Positions 24,952 through 37,965 of a DNA stretch of 64,000 nucleotides are shown here, piece by piece (the stretch's first letter is position 1; the number at the start of each line of letters is the position of its first letter). Under the pieces are notes generated by a model. The model was not told the DNA's origin. It did not search any database and was given only the letters and a program-made list of their open reading frames with translations. Origin of the DNA: Lagopus muta (lineage: Eukaryota; Chordata; Aves; Galliformes; Phasianidae). The DNA lies in assembly GCF_023343835.1 (NCBI RefSeq), contig NC_064433.1:184219777-184283776 (forward strand), in the 5' to 3' direction. The position numbers and the translations under genes were made by a program.

Positions 24952-25859
24952 GTGAACATTACATTTGTAATATACTTGTAACAATTAACCATGTATTAGT
25001 TTTGTTTTTTTTTTTAATAAATCCTCCATTCAGATAATCTAAAGTCCGAGGCAAGTTAAAAACTCTGACGCTCCTGGCTGTGATAGCTGTGCCAAAGGCT
25101 TGTGACATATTTCCCACATTTGCCAAAGATTAAAACAAATTGTGACTCATGCAATTTTCCATATGTGTCACACACTCAGTCACAGAACAGTTTTAGGCCA
25201 AAAACCCCAGTGTGTCAACGAAGATCAAGAACAGTTTTTCATACAAACGTTATCCATAGCTCTGTCTCAAAGCAGTGAGAAGCCATTTAGAGTTAACAGT
25301 AAGCAGTGCAACAGGTACCTTGTAGTACAAAAGTCACTAACTACAAATAAATCTGTGCTTCATTACATTAAATGTATATAATTTTGGAAGTATTTATTTT
25401 AAAAAAGCTCCAGGGAAGGAAAGTGACTGCAAACATGGCACCCTGGCAGCTCCCTCAGGCACTCACCCACTCTACATCCCATAAGCTCCCAAAGGCTCTG
25501 AGAAGTTCATCCTGTGAACAATCTGAAGCAGGAAGAAACCCAAACAAAAAGAGAAGCTGGAGCAAGATGCCCACTCCTTCATTTCCATGAGCATTTTTCA
25601 CAAAAAAGTGTTACGATGAAGAACCTCAGAGCAAGTAGCTCACAATCCTGAACGTTGCTGCTATCTCTGTTCTTTTCTTCTACGGCCACTACAGCAGGTG
25701 ACACACCAGATCTCCAGCCCAAAGACCTGTTACAAACAGAGGTATAACTGAATGGTGTGTCCATCTTTTTATTTACCTCTTGGATTTTTGTAAGTAAGTT
25801 CTTTTTCTTTTGGCTTTATTTCCTGGGGCTTGTGAGCTTTTGAAGGAATGCCGCACTAC
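24952..25859. other. Unique AT-rich intergenic sequence
   Basis: No repeat or gene recognised. Confidence 0.5.
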
Positions 25860-25955
25860 AGAATGATAGAATCACAGAATCACTGAGGTTGGAAAAGATC
25901 TCTAACATCACCTAGTCCAATCATCAACCCGTCACCACCATGCCCACTGTATCGA
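25860..25955 (-). mobile_element. CR1 LINE, 3'-terminal fragment
   Basis: Antisense tail AGAATCACAGAATCACTGAG plus about 60 bp of 3' UTR. Confidence 0.88.
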
Positions 25956-26494
25956 AGCATTCCACTTGCATGAATATTTCTTGCTGACTGGTGAATATAA
26001 TTCAATTTATGTAAGCTTAGTTACATGTTAAGGCATTTAGAGTTTTTCCTAGGCATCATATTTCTGTTACTTAAGTAAATAAGATGATATATTAAAGCCC
26101 TCCTTTGTCATTGATTGCAGTCTGCTTGAAACATAATTATTTCTCCTTGTATATTATTGCAATCGTTGATGGAATTACACCTTTCTGTATCTTCATTCAT
26201 TCATCTATTCGATATATGATATTATTTATAGTGTAGCATCAGTGTCTGATACATTTTTTAAAATTCAGCATATTTCTGGCGACTTCTCTGCCTCCTCTCC
26301 TGCCTCCTCATGCTCCATTTGGAAATATGGGTTCTTGAGGTGTTCTTTGGTGGAGAAGTGAAGCACTTTTGCCACTCTTGGCGACCTCTCCTCAAAACAA
26401 GATGTGCCCTGATGCTTATTGCTCTGTGTACTGCCTAACATCTGTATAAAACAGCATAAAAATTCTTATCCACCTCTTTTTTGTGAGGCTTTTT
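25956..26494. other. Unique AT-rich intergenic sequence
   Basis: No repeat or gene recognised. Confidence 0.5.
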
Positions 26495-26665
26495 CACTTG
26501 GCTGGGACATTGGCACAGCTGCCCAGAGAGCTGTGGTGCCCCATCCCTGGAGGTGCTCAAGGCCAGGTTGGATGGGCCCTGGGCAGCCTGGGCTGGGGGG
26601 GAGCAACCGGCCCATGGCAGCGTCTCCTCCAACTCAAACATTCTGTGATTCACTGATTCTATAGA
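26495..26665 (+). mobile_element. CR1 LINE, short 3' fragment
   Basis: GGCACAGCTGCCCAGAGAGC through GATGGGCCCTGGGCAGCCTG to the tail ATTCTGTGATTCACTGATTC. Confidence 0.92.
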
Positions 26666-27687
26666 GTGCTCTTAAGGAGTTAGAAGAATGAGACAAGGTG
26701 ATGAAAGAAGCAGTCTTGAAGTATCTGACATTCTACTGCTAGAACAACTTAGGAATAAAAGAGGAAGAGACTCTGTGCCTCCTCGGTTGCTCAGTATAAC
26801 CTGTAAGTAGGTGATAAACAGAGTAATGGCAACACCACAGCCTAATGCAGGGTGAAATGGTGTACCCTGCTACCTCCAGTACTGACTGCTGAAACAGAGC
26901 GAGGCAAACTGAGGTGACTGGATAATGGCAATATCCAGTTCTTACCCTGGGTTTTGGCAAGCTGTTTACTCATAGATCAGCAGATCTGGGTCTTGCTGTC
27001 TTACAAAATGATGTACTTCATGGCTTTGAAAACATGACCTGTAACAATCAGCTATTCAGAACCATTCAGTAAAGAAGGCCCGATATTTTCTGTCTTTCTT
27101 TGCCAAGGAAACAGTTTTCTTGTCAGAGGAGAATTTTCTTCGTATACACACACACAGACTTAGAAATTTCCTGCTATCGAGTTATTTTCTGGAAAGAATT
27201 ATTCATCTGTTTTCAGGAACAGCCTAAGTAGCCTAGATACTTACTGTATGACTTACTGCTATTCTAGACCTATTAATCATCTGCCAGTTCCAGCTCACGG
27301 GGCTGAAAAGGTTTTGAGGTGACTTAACAATGAGTGAATATGAGAAACACTTATGTTTGAGCTTGGGAATTTTAGAAATGAAATTTATGTTATTTGACTT
27401 CAATAGGGATTCATGCCCAAACCGCGTATCTAAGACTTCCTTCAGAGATTAAATGCTGAAGCTGCAATTAAACACAATATCAGCTATTTTCTGCTCATGC
27501 AAATGCTTTTGCAGAGTGATGTATCTTTATTTAGGAGCAAGAGAATTTATAGGTATTATTCCAGCCAGAGAACAAAATACTGCAAAGAATCCTTATGTCA
27601 GACTATTTCATACAGAAATTCTCAGCTGGATTCCTCTGACTCAGGATGCTTTATCTCTCCTCAGTCCCACTTCTAAATCTCTTAAAT

Positions 27688-27720
27688 TAAAACAAAACAA
27701 AACAAAAAACCAAAAAAATC
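27688..27720. repeat. (AAAAC)n simple repeat
   Basis: Three to four AAAAC units run into A-rich sequence. Confidence 0.75.
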
Positions 27721-28054
27721 CCACAGAGGTATTCTTTCAACTTCTAAAAGACAGACAATGTTAGAAGTTTTGAAAGTTTGGATACTCTTTTCTTTCTCCT
27801 CTACCCCTCTTCTGACATAAGCTGTAATAGAATGGAACTATAGAAGTTTTCGATTTTCTTTTTTGCACTTGAAAGAAAACAGAAAAAACAGCTTGGCAAG
27901 AGGCAAATAGAATTCCACCAAATAATGAGAGGATAAAATTAGACAGAGGAAAAAAATGAGAAAAAGCAGAAAAAAGATCATGAAAAAATCCTGGGCAGCT
28001 TAATTTCATTGGATCTTTTAGTCAGAAATAGAAAAATCCTGTCTTTCCCTTCCA

Positions 28055-28122
28055 CCCAGTCCACAGTTGGATTGGATGAACTTGGAGGTCTTTTCCAACA
28101 CTGGTGATTCTATGATTCCAAT
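28055..28122 (+). mobile_element. CR1 LINE, 3'-terminal fragment
   Basis: GATGAACTTGGAGGTCTTTT, then CCAACACTGGTGATTCTATG, the end of CR1. Confidence 0.8.
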
Positions 28123-31100
28123 GAGTTAAAATTATTGGAAAAGAGAATAAGAGGGGGAAAAAAATCAAAAAGCAGATGAATTCAACAAATACTGACTTGT
28201 TCAGAAACCAAGTATCCAATGCAAACATTATCTTTCACTTCTGTCATTCTGTCTGAAGGGGTTGAAGTCATTTACACTGTCACAAAGATTTCGTAGCACA
28301 GTTAGAGTTGGGATCATTCATAGGAAACCATTCTATCCTTATTGTCTGGAGGTGCTGTTAGGCCCTGGGCTTTGATGGTCTGCTGATGTAGAAGCCATAA
28401 GTCTCGGTGTGTACCTCTAGGCCTTCTCTCTACCTGCTGTGATTTTTGTTCCAGATATTTCTCTAAGAATTTTGTTTCAGGCAGGAGTGATGTATCCAAT
28501 CATTGCGTGATAAACACTGCTCAGAAGGAATCTCCATCCTGCTTCCAGTGAGATAACAGGGATCCGGCATTTCCTGTGGTCTCTGACACTTTCAAAACTG
28601 GAATGTCCTTCTGACTGCCAGCGGCACTCGTGGAGCTGGAGAGCCCAAGGATAAGGCTAGATACTGCTAGACTAAAAAGCCTGTACATGTCAGGAGATGC
28701 CCTGAGAGTATTATTCTCAAGCAATTCTAACCATCTACATTTTTAGATAATGATTAGCTTTTAAATCTTAATTGGTGCCTGATGTGTCCGTCATGGTACC
28801 TGTAATATCATCATGATGACAACTTAAAAGTGGTATAATGGTGCATAAAAGCCTAAAATGAGAGACTACTTAATGGTACTCACTGTATTGATCTAAAAAT
28901 AAGAGATCACAAGGAAGAAACAGTACCAGCTGGGCTAGTTCATAAAAGATTGTACCATCAGCCACAGACACGTCTAGCAAATTGCTGTACTTCCACAAAT
29001 GGATAAAAGCAGCAGATGGTGTACATTAGTGCAGATCCAGTTGCTTCAGTAGGATGAATGGCGCCTTCCATTGGCACAAAATCTGATCCTTGAAACTTCA
29101 CTGAAAACAAGATGAGAGGTGATTGCTACCTAGCTTTATTCATAAATGATACATTAAATGAGTGAAAATAGAGGATGCTACTATAACTGTTTTATTTAGA
29201 TTATGTAGCACTCCTGGGCTTAGAGCCAGTTCTCCAAACACAACCCAAATATTTCTCTCTGTTCTACAGAACATTTGAACGAACAGTAAGTTTGAAAATA
29301 AAAGCAGTTAACATTGCAGACTTTCAAAACTGAAAATGCAAGCTTAACTTGGCAGTTTTATCACATTCTGTGATTTGTAGATTCTACTCCCAAAGGTTTT
29401 TTCCAAATACTAACAAAATTGCACATCAATGTGTCCTCAAGTCATGAATAAAGCTGAAGCCCTAAGACTATATCTCACTGCCATCCAGACTGAATGGTGA
29501 GGTGACATCCACGTGATGAAATGAGTAGCCTTGAACTCAGGCAAAGTCCACACAGCTTTAGGCAAGCTCTCCATCTGCACCATGCTGTTTTGGACTAGGC
29601 ACAGTCTTCCCTGGATGTCATTTGATGTTGAGGCACTGGCTACTGAAAACCAAAAAATAGTCATTGATCCTGGGAGAGTCAGGTCCCACCATATTGTAAT
29701 GGGAACTGACTTAGAAGTTCTTATTAATCTAATGAGCTAATTGGGTGAGTTTAGTTAAGATTGAAATTGATATTTCTAATTCTATTGGCTCCAGTCTTAA
29801 AATGAAGATTCTTAAACAGTTTAGTTAGGATAATAAATGGGAAAAAGGGAACTTCGAAAATTAAAAGGATGGAGTTACTATGTATTAGATGAACCTCATT
29901 ATTCTTTGTACGAACATAATCATAGATTTTCATCCAGAAATACTGTACTTATCTTCAGTGCATTTATCTTCCAATAATCTGCAAGATAATCTCTTTTCAG
30001 AACTGATATCAGACCTAAAAGACTAGTAATTAGGTGCTTGTGGCAGTCCACTCCTGGATGGTGTCCCACAGAAACAGCAGTGGACCTATCCAGCCAAGCC
30101 CAGGTGAAAAAATAAACTACAACAAATTTGCCTTGGCTTTTTGTGCTATGCAGAGTAAGTAAGGTTCTTATATTTATTCAAATAATTTTACTTTTTCTCT
30201 TTCCAACATATCTAAGTCTGACCAGGACATTGGTACTGGTACTTTTCCTCTGTGTAATTCATCCTTAACTCATGATGATCTCTTGCTCCCCTCTCTATCA
30301 TACTGCATAATTTGTTGAGATTATTTATTTATTTGCTTACAGAAATCTCTGTGGGACTTTGAGGCAGAAATGAATAACTGCAGCTGTGGGAAGCAGTGCA
30401 GCAGCGAGCATGGAGGTTAACAGCTCCTGCTGCCTACAGACACACAATCTTACCCAGCTGACATTTTAGAGTGGTGCTAAGGAGGCTAATGTGATTGCTG
30501 GCAATTGTCTGTCACGTAGGAGGCAACATGCTAAAAAGGGCTGTGACGTTCAAAGGAACTGAACAAAACAACTGATGTCATTGTTCAGACAAGCAAAGGG
30601 ACGTCTGCTGATGGGATATTGGTTCTGTCATGAGAAACTGAAGTTCCTTAATGGACAGGCTGGGAAGTGATTTTGGTTTTGGCTTTGCAAGACCTCGGTA
30701 AGCACAGCCCGGAGCTGACACAAAGAACAGAAGGCGTCGTGCTGACCATGTTAGAGTGGCCCATTTGTATACAGACAGCCCTCGTGTCACACTGGCTGGA
30801 AATGTGAGTTGTCAGATTGCTTTCCTTACATTTCCACAGAATTACTTGCACAATGATTCATGGTAAGAACAATTTGCAGATCCCAAGAGATAAATGGGAG
30901 CTCGCAGCATCAGGTCCCATTGGTGAAAAGCACAGGGCTGTGTGCAGACTGGCCTCATCCTTCCTGTACGTCACTTGGGTGCTGGGAGCCTTTCCACAGT
31001 TAACACAGGTCTTCTCTATCTCAGTGTAATTTCTTTACACCTAAATATGGTCATTAAGTAGCTGGAGTAAAGATTATTTTTTTCCTGAAGTGGGACAGTT

Positions 31101-32157
31101 GGAGAAGTAATTTGAACTGATATGTTTAAGCGGGAGGAAGAATAGCTGGGAAGGAGATGATATTGCCACTCAAATTTCTGCATTCAGCTGCACTAGTCAA
31201 GTGTTGGCTTTGGTCAATAGGATTTTATTTTTGTACAGCTCTCCTACAGAGCGGTTGTAATTCCTTACAGCCCATTCGGCTACTACGAGATATATTCAGA
31301 AACACAATTAGTGATACTAACTTTCCATTCCTTTATTCCCAGACTCCATTGAATATATTTCAGCCTTAAGCTGTGCAGCAAATTAATATGGCTTATTTTG
31401 TGAAAATTAAAAGGAATTACAATATATTTAGTGAAAACTGCAATGTTTGTGGGCAGAGAGATGTATACTATATGGCAGGTATTTTAATAAATGCATTGCT
31501 TTCCATAAGAATGGAGGGAACCAACCAGAATTAAAATACACAAGCTATGTAAGTACTTGCTTCCAGTTTCACACGTATCTAGATAAATATATTTTAAAAG
31601 TTATTTTATGCCCAAAAAGCCTTTTGCCTACATTCTAAGGAGTATTTGGTCTATTTCTAACTAGTTTTCAAATGTAATACTGAGTAGCACAGCATGCTGC
31701 AGCACGATGTCAGCAATCTCTGACCTGTTCCCTCCATCCTCTTCAAATTGTCACAGTAGAGAGGCAAGAGCTTAGGTTACCATGGCCCATCTACTGCAGA
31801 TCTTCTGTTGGTGGGCAACAAGTTCACTAAACATTAAATAACCTTATCTGTCATACACCCAGGATTCATCTGGCCCATTTAGTTTTGAATGATGAATCCT
31901 CCTATGGAGAACAGACCCGGACATTTCATTTTCTGAAAAACCCACTGGGGAATCTTCTTTTTCTGTGTCAGATTTACCAGACTTACAGTTCCTGAAGAAG
32001 TTCTCCATAGAAGAACACAGAAAGAGGGTGGCAGGTTTCCTCCTGGGACTTCCATCCCTAAACACTCAGGATCACTTGGGAAAAAGAGGGTTACAAGTGG
32101 TAGCATTTCTCCGTATTTAAACAGTGTTGCAGTGTTGTAGGAATAGCATAAAACATC

Positions 32158-32805
32158 ATTCCCAGGGGTCAGTACTGGGGCCATCCCTGCTTACTATCTT
32201 TATTGATGATCTGGCTGAGGGGATTGAGCGCACTCTCAGTAAGTGTGCAGATGACACCAAGCTGATATGATGATCTGTCTGAGAGGCACTCAGCACTTGT
32301 GAGGCCATACCTTGAGAAATTTTTTTGGGCCCCTTACTGCAAGTCAGACACCGAGGCCCTGGAGTGTGTCCAGAGAAGGGCAATGAAGCTGTGAGGGCTT
32401 TGGAGCACAGGTCTTATGGGGAGTGGCTGAGGAAACTGGCATTGCTCAGTCTGGAGAAGAGGAGGCTCAGGGGACACCATATTGCTCTCCATAACTGCCT
32501 GAAGGGAGCTAGTGGCGAGGTGGGGGTCGGCCTTTCCCCCAGGTAGCAGTGATAGGACAAGAGAGAATGGCCTCATGTTGCACCAGGAGAGGTTCATGTT
32601 GGATATTAGGACAAACTTCTCAGAGAGAGTGGTGAGACATTGGCACAGGCTGCCCAGGGAGGTGGTGGAGTCACCATGCTGGAGGTGTTGAAGAAATGTG
32701 GAGATGTGGCTGTGGTGATTGGGCATGGTGGGGATGGATTGACCGTTGGACAAGATGATTTTAGAGGTCTTTTCCAACCGTAATGATTGAATGATTCCAC
32801 GATCA
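32158..32805 (+). mobile_element. CR1 LINE with internal deletion
   Basis: Begins in reverse-transcriptase motif C (FADD changed to CADD, 32244-32255) and jumps at about 32268-32300 to the ORF2 C-terminal region, omitting several hundred bases present in the other copies. The 3' UTR and a worn tail follow. Inactive. Confidence 0.93.
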
Positions 32806-33924
32806 TCCAAAGAAAGTCAGCATGGGTTTGTCCCCTTTTATGAAGTTCTTTACACAAGAGTAGCACGTGAAAACAACGTCTAAGTCTAAAATTAGTTGAT
32901 TAAAGCACCAGTAGCCCAGTCATAACACTGATTTAAACTGGTCATTTGTGGAGGAGCATATGTTATATAAATTATGTAAATTGCAAATTAATTGAATGTG
33001 TGAAGGCTGGACAGTCCTTGTGGATCATTTCTCAACATTTAACGAATCTGTTATGTTTGAAACTCAGTCAATTAACAGCTGGTTCTTGCAGATAACCGCT
33101 GATCCTGACAGGGTAGACTTCAAGCATGGACACATGCGAACATGCACACATCTTATACAAAATCTCTCAGAGGATATTTCAGACACAGTAGTTAAAAAAA
33201 GTGACTGATAGGTTTTTTTTTTTTCTTAAAAACATATATTTTCAAATTTTATTTGTTTTTAAATGACTTAAATTCACCCATCAGTTTCTTTCAGCAGTCA
33301 ACTGAGGACAAATATTTTTAGTGAAGCTTAATTTGGATTTGAGGACATGCAAACTGTAGGTTAATTGAAATCATAGAAATAACTGAGCTTAATTACTAAA
33401 TGACTAAACATTCTCTCCCAGTGCGAGGATGTGCATGCAGAGAAAGCATTCGATGACAAAATATCTTTGCACAGAGTGCTGTAGTTCTGCAGCCTGCTGT
33501 ACATAGTTCTGTGAGAGCAAAGCAAACTGAGGAGGAAGCATAAGTTTTGAGGTTTGAGAAATTGAGGCTTTCTATTGAAGATTAATTAATAGCCATTTTT
33601 ATATTTAATGATCTGTTCCAGCGACAATATAATGATAAACTACACTTCTGCTTAAAAGTACTACAGGAGATAGGTACTATAGGTACCAGTACTATAGAAG
33701 ATTGGTATTCCAAATAGGAGCCACTCAGAAGTACTCTGCAGGCAGAATCCAAACACACGGAATAGTCTGTATAACTTCTTGCATTGTGCACCTGTGCACA
33801 TGAAAGGCACCCACAGAGCCCCTTATATTATTACAAGAGAAAAATGTGTGAAGTTAGAGGAATTCAGAGTCAGGAAAAATTATTTCCAGAAATTCACGGT
33901 CTTCACAACAATTTACCATCTTTT
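32806..33924. other. Unique AT-rich intergenic sequence
   Basis: A T-run lies at 33213-33225. No gene recognised. Confidence 0.5.
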
Positions 33925-34125
33925 ATGCTGGGGGTGGTGAGGCACTGGCACAAGCTGCCCAGGGAGGTGGTTGATGCCCCGTCTCTGGAGGCATCCAAAG
34001 TCAGGCTGTACAGGGCTCTGAGCATCTGATAGAGCTGTAGGTGTCTCTGTTCACTGCAGGGGAGTTGGACGCGATGGCCTTTAAGAATCCCTTCCAACTC
34101 AAACAGTTCTACGGTTCTATGAACT
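33925..34125 (+). mobile_element. CR1 LINE, short 3' fragment
   Basis: Sense 3' UTR (GAGGCACTGGCACAAGCTGC) to the tail ACGGTTCTATGAAC. It shares the CTGTTCACTGCAGGGGAGTT variant with the copies at 4345 and 60058. Confidence 0.92.
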
Positions 34126-35774
34126 ATGGAAGAGATATTTTGAATTTTTCTATCTTACTTTCAAGCAAAGAAACAAAGAAACAAACCACAAACCAACCAA
34201 CAAAGACATTTTCTCAATGAAGTAATAGACATTCTTCAAGCACACAAAGTATAATACTTAGAAATTGCTGTTATCTTACTGTGGTAATGTTCCTACACCT
34301 ATTTTTGCTGATTTAATTGATTAAAGAGGTCAACCCTCTTCACTGATTTATTTAAGGGTTCAGATGCTTGGAAAATCTCAGGATCTTCTTAGACACTTTC
34401 AGCAGAAGATCCTTGAGTTGATGTGCAGTGCTTCCATGCCCTCCCACATGAAGCAAGATTTTCTTGGTTGCTGAAGTTTTGTAAAGCATTTTTGACATAA
34501 CAAGAGAATGCATCACTCTGAAAAGTGCTGTTTATCTGTCACAACTCCTTCATTTTCTCTCCTTTCCCAATAGTTTAATGAAGCACTCCTGTATGAACAA
34601 GAGCAGGTCACTCAATTTGCTGAGTTCTGACATTTTCCACAAAACCATACCAGATGTAGATTTTAAATGCCTTCCCGCTCAGCCTAATGAAGCATTCTTC
34701 CCATAGGAATAGGGAGGACAATTCAAACTGGTTTATGATCAAACTTGGTGACTTTGTGAGTGACATTAAATGACAGATTTGTCCCATGATTGCAGGCAGC
34801 CCAGATGTCCCACTGGCTCCCCTGTCCCCAGTCCATGAAGGAAAAAATAGCATCAGGAAAAAAGTGAAACCTCCTCTACTGGCTTGGGAAAGTTTTGTTG
34901 CAGTTCACCACCTGCATCCCATTATCACTTGGGATAAACTCGTGTTTACACTTATGGTACCACTGCAATTACAGTGGCTAGTTGACAAGGGAATTGGGCC
35001 CTCAGCAACTTGCTTACTGCTGTCACCAAATGTTACTGTAGAGCAACACTGTTAGCAGCTGTTTTCCTCCACATGAGACATTTGCCATTTTGCTCTAATT
35101 TGTACTGTTTACTCCTGTAATGGGAGCAATTACAGTATTTCATCAGCAGCATTCCTTAACAATGAACTCCTCAAGGAGCAGAACATTTACAAGCAGGCGT
35201 AGCAGCTAACACTAAAAGCACTATTTATTGTTCAGTTATATCTTCCTCCCATAGAGATTGAAGAAACTGGCCTAGCCATGACTGAACATTAATACAAAAC
35301 ATTAGGAACAAGAGAGTAAGTCTTTAAATAAATGCAAACTTATGTTTTTTAAGCAAATGTCACTCAATTCAGCAAATGCAATTGGAACTTCTAACTAATT
35401 TTATACCAGAAAAGTATCCAAAGACATGCTGTGGAAGCACCAAGGCTTATATTAAAATACATGCTTTTAGTGTCTTGCACTGTTGGATCTCAACATTGTT
35501 TGAGTTCTACATAGGAATATTTAAGCTATTTTTTCTCTCCTTAGAAATGTCTTCCATACTCTGTAGCCAGCGATGCACCAAGATAAAAACTACATAATGG
35601 GATTTGTACTGTTTATTAAATAGTAAGCCAACCATGCCTTAGAAGCCTGACAGTGTCTATAACTTCTCTGCGAGGTGTGAGATGGCCTAATTACATCTAG
35701 TTACTGAAAGGAAATTAATTCCAAGATCAAGGCCTAAAAATTTGCTTTTTTTCACATCCTTAAAATGAATGGGA
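34126..35774. other. Unique intergenic sequence
   Basis: (AAAC)n-like low complexity lies at 34164-34207. The 34.8-35.2 kb part is repeat-free and less AT-rich than its surroundings, but no exon is evident. Confidence 0.45.
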
Positions 35775-36105
35775 TGGATAGGACAAGGGGGAATAGTTTC
35801 AATAATTTTAAATAATTTTTATATTTTTAATTAATTAATTGATATTAATAATATTTTTAATAATAGTTTTAATAATTTTAATTAATAAAAGAGGGTACAT
35901 TTAGGTCAGAAGTTAGGAGGAAACTCTTTACTCAGAGGGCAGTGAGGCCCTGGCACAGCTGCCCAGAGAGCTGTGGTGCCCCATCCGTGGAGGTGCTCAA
36001 GGCCAGGCTGGATGGGCCCTGGGCAGCTGAGCTGGTGGGGGGCATCCAGACCATGGCAGGGGTTGGGGCTGGGTGGGCTTTGAATTATTCAATGATTCTG
36101 TGATA
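35775..36105 (+). mobile_element. CR1 LINE, 3' fragment with AT-rich internal expansion
   Basis: GATAGGACAAGGGGGAATAG is followed by about 80 bp built from TTTTAATAA-like units, after which CR1 resumes (AAAGAGGGTACATTTAGGTC) and continues to the tail (AATGATTCTGTGAT). The expansion sits where CR1 normally has the short TTTTAAA run. Confidence 0.9.
35811..35888. repeat. AT-rich expansion inside a CR1
   Basis: Imperfect TTTTAATAA/TTAATTAA units interrupt the CR1 at 35775-36105. Confidence 0.8.
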
Positions 36106-36129
36106 TACTTTGCATGCATGAATCAAAGG

Positions 36130-36540
36130 TATCTTCCTGAGCGATGAAATGAAAGGCTGAGTGAACTGGGTCTGTTCAGCCTTGAGAAAAGAAGGCTGAG
36201 AGGGAACCTGATCCAGGTCTATAAATATCTAAGGTGTGGGGGGCAGAATGGCGAGGCCGGACTCTTTTCAGTGGTGAGTGGAGACAGGACAAGGGGAAAC
36301 AGCTGGAAACTGCAGCATAGGAAGTTCTGCACAAATGTGCACAAGAGCTTCTTTGCAGTGAGGTGACGGAGCACTGGAACAGGCTGCCCAGGGAGGTGGT
36401 GGAGTCTCCTTCTCTGGAGATGTTCAAGACCTGCCTGGACACCTACTTGTGTGACCTGCTGTAGGGAACCTGCTTTGGCAGGGGGTTGGACTCGATGATC
36501 TCTGGAGGTCCCTTCCATCCCATACAATTCTGTGTGATTA
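36130..36540 (+). mobile_element. CR1 LINE, 3' part
   Basis: Sense copy starting in the ORF2 C-terminal region and running to the tail (CATACAATTCTGTGTGATTA). It lies 25 bp after the preceding CR1 in the same orientation but belongs to another subfamily, so this is a separate insertion. It is close in sequence to the antisense copy at 16091. Confidence 0.94.
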
Positions 36541-37597
36541 TGTAAAATAAATTATTTTACAAAGGATGCAGATAATTAATGCTGTCTGTTGTCTACTGGT
36601 CTACCCTCTCTTCTTGCTCTGACTGTTCTTAGTTTGAGATGGAGAAGCTCAGGATATGGAAGTGTACAGTTTCTAGATGAAGATGTTCTTTGCAGAAAAT
36701 ATGCTTATCTGAAACAGGCTTTCTCAGAAAGAAAAGCACCAAGAAGGACGTGTATAGCTCTTCACGCACTGCTTGTCAATCCTATGTCTGGCACAGCATC
36801 ACCGCAGGCAAGCACTGTGTTAGCAAACAGCACAGATAGGAGCTCTGTTTTGATACAAAGTCCTGTCTATTATGGATAAAGCCTAAATCTCCATAACATA
36901 GCAGAAGTAGTTGGTTCAGCTCTACACAGACTTCAATAATTAGTCTGCAGCAGAAATCAGAAGGTCATTTCATGGCTTTTCCATCTCACTGGCTTGCTTA
37001 CACAGCCTTGTGCTTTAACCTGTGATGTCTATGTCTTGAGCTTACCTAAACTTCCTCTCTGAGCTTGATTTCTGGTTGTTAAGAGATTCAGCTGGTACTC
37101 AGGAACGGAGTTGCTTGCATATTGCTAAACATGAAAAATAGCTGATGAAACAGCAGCTTATGATGCTGAGTTCACACAAAAATCAGTTCTGGGAGCCACA
37201 CTTTTGTAAGCAAATATCTTTATACATTGTCCAAACTCCTGATCACCTGTAAATGGCACACAATCTCTGGTTCTAGAGGTTTTTCAGATTTCTGCTCCTC
37301 TTTCCTGTTTGATCATCTCTCATTTGAACATTTAACAGTGGTAATTTTTTTGCATGTTTATTCAAGTTGAAGCCTAAAAAAGATGCAAGTAATCTGTTTC
37401 CCAAACTCTCCTAAGTAGATGAACCTATCTTGCTATTTACTTCAGAGAAAAAGTAGTCTCCTGGATCTGCAACACCAATGGTTCCAAAGATTGCAACATG
37501 AATTAATCAGGATGCAATCAAGACAGAGTCAAAGGACAGACTGCCTTTATATAGTTAAGAGGGATCAAAAAGTCATTGGAGCTAATTGCTTAGAGGT
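36541..37597. other. Unique AT-rich intergenic sequence
   Basis: No repeat or gene recognised. Confidence 0.5.
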
Positions 37598-37965
37598 AGA
37601 ATCATAGAATATTTGAGGAAGGAACTTCTAAAAGTTTCTATTCCACGCCCCCTTGCAATGAACAGGACACCTCCAGCTGGAGGGACACCTCCTGCTCAGA
37701 TCCCCGTCCAACCTGACCTGGAGTGTCTCCAGGGACAGGGCACCACCACCTCTCTGTCCCACTGCCTCATCACCCTCATTGTAATAAATGTTTTTCTTAT
37801 ATCCAGTCTAAATCTTCCCTCTCAGTTTGAAACCATTTCCCCTTGTGCTATCACAACAGACCCTGTTAAAGGGTCTGTCCTCTTTCTCACAGCCTCCCTT
37901 TAGACACTGAAAGATCCCTCTCAGGTCTCCCCAGACCCTTCTCTTCTCCAGCGTGAGACAGTGAA
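37598..37965 (-). mobile_element. CR1 LINE, 3' part
   Basis: Antisense tail (TAGAATCATAGAATATTTGA), 3' UTR and the end of ORF2 (CCAGACCCTTCTCTTCTCCA). Diverged, with small deletions. Confidence 0.92.

Larger units (their letters stand above)
26666..32157. other. Longest stretch with almost no young repeats
   Basis: About 5.5 kb holds only a 68-bp CR1 tail (28055-28122), an (AAAAC)n tract (27688-27720) and a short CA run (27145-27157). No exon, RNA gene or promoter was recognised. Open frames are short. Conserved non-coding sequence is possible but cannot be judged without an alignment. Confidence 0.5.

Noticed and set aside
29437..29740. Open frames on both strands (75 and 69 codons) with ordinary-looking composition
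   Set aside because: I considered a processed pseudogene, but found no recognisable parent protein, poly(A) tail or flanking duplication.
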